A stretch of DNA of 11,824 bases, from the NCBI GenBank assembly GCA_041671425.1, contig JBAZBO010000024.1, positions 1 through 11,824 on the forward strand, in the 5' to 3' direction. Shown in pieces: positions 11,644 through 11,824 of the stretch (the stretch's first letter is position 1; each line of letters opens with the position of its first letter). A program made the position numbers and the translations under genes. The notes below the pieces were generated by a model, which ran no database searches, was not told the origin of the DNA, and was given only the letters and a program-made list of their open reading frames with translations. The stretch is from JBAZBO01 sp041671425 (GTDB taxonomy: Bacteria > Patescibacteriota > WWE3 > UBA101185 > UBA10185).

Positions 11644-11824
11644 TTTTTTGAGAATTTGATCCTAGTTCAGGATGAATGCTAGCGGTGTGCTTAAGGTATG
11701 CAAGTCGAACGGGTAGTTACAATTTCCAATTTGATCCAGCTTGCTGGTGATATGCGGAGCCGTGACTACCAGTGGCGAACGGCTGAGTAATACATAGGAA
11801 TTTGCCCCCAAGTAAGGGATAGCT
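11644..11824 (+). rRNA. 16S ribosomal RNA, 5' part (truncated by window end)
   Basis: The 16S 5' domain is recognisable from AGAATTTGATCCTAGTTCAG (11651-11670, E. coli positions 8-27), then GATGAATGCTAGCGG, GCAAGTCGAACGG, AGTGGCGAACGGCTGAGTAATAC. Position 1 is estimated at about 11644 by alignment to E. coli. Helix 6 (V1) is long: GGTAGTTAC (11712-11720) pairs with GTGACTACC (11762-11770), with CCAGCTTGCTGG at 11736-11747 as an apical hairpin. Only about 180 nt are inside the window. The broad-range forward primer site 8-27 carries three differences from the usual sequence. The divergence is compatible with a CPR bacterium, but I cannot place it further. Confidence 0.97.

Noticed and set aside
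2..11824. Alternative genetic code with TGA read as an amino acid
   Set aside because: TGA terminates the HEPN, M23, Trp-rich and 84-residue frames at sensible positions, and Trp is encoded by TGG.

Overview
The window looks like chromosomal DNA from a small-genome bacterium, most likely of the Candidate Phyla Radiation (Patescibacteria). The reasons are a divergent 16S rRNA 5' end whose helix 1 is nonetheless preserved by compensatory changes, tightly packed genes with a zero-gap convergent pair and short overlaps, and the near absence of Shine-Dalgarno sites: most genes instead have a -10 hexamer about 6-7 nt before the start codon, which suggests leaderless mRNAs. TGA ends several genes and Trp is encoded by TGG, so the codon-25 (TGA = Gly) CPR lineages are excluded. 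I cannot name the phylum from 180 bases of 16S.

Layout, left to right. 2-505 (+): small membrane-anchored protein of unknown function with a pilin-like N-terminus. 506-1447 (-) and 1470-3944 (+): a Na+/Ca2+-exchanger-family antiporter and a P2-type cation ATPase, divergent from 22 bp that carry overlapping -10 elements on both strands; together they look like a calcium/cation export pair. 3928-4398 (+): a HEPN-domain putative RNase of RNase LS type that overlaps the ATPase end. 4416-5459 (+): mnmA, the tRNA U34 2-thiolase. 5508-6215 (-): an exported or membrane-anchored protein made of two copies of one domain. 6312-8621 (-): a large secreted protein with a six-motif BNR/Asp-box propeller, a complete M23 (LytM) metallopeptidase and C-terminal Ig-like/OmpL47-like segments. 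8705-9997 (+): a fusion of a branched-chain polyamine synthase (BpsA/DUF43) with S-adenosylmethionine decarboxylase (SpeD), a one-polypeptide aminopropylation module.

9998-10285 has no convincing gene. It contains a series of GGGAT-N-ATCCC palindromes spaced 63-64 bp apart and a terminator for the next gene. 10286-11119 (-) encodes a secreted, extremely Trp-rich protein with visibly higher GC, a consensus TTGACA-17-TATAAT promoter, a strong Shine-Dalgarno and a clean terminator, unlike everything else here; it looks like a separately acquired cassette. 11264-11518 (-) is a small ORF followed by its own strong terminator. 11520-11643 is the rRNA promoter and leader with a boxA-like element, and 11644-11824 is the start of 16S rRNA, which runs off the window.

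The most notable points are the BpsA-SpeD fusion with its altered SpeD processing site, the 63-bp-phased palindrome series, the window-wide leaderless promoter geometry, the 20-bp palindrome over the M23-protein promoter, and the atypical Trp-rich cassette.
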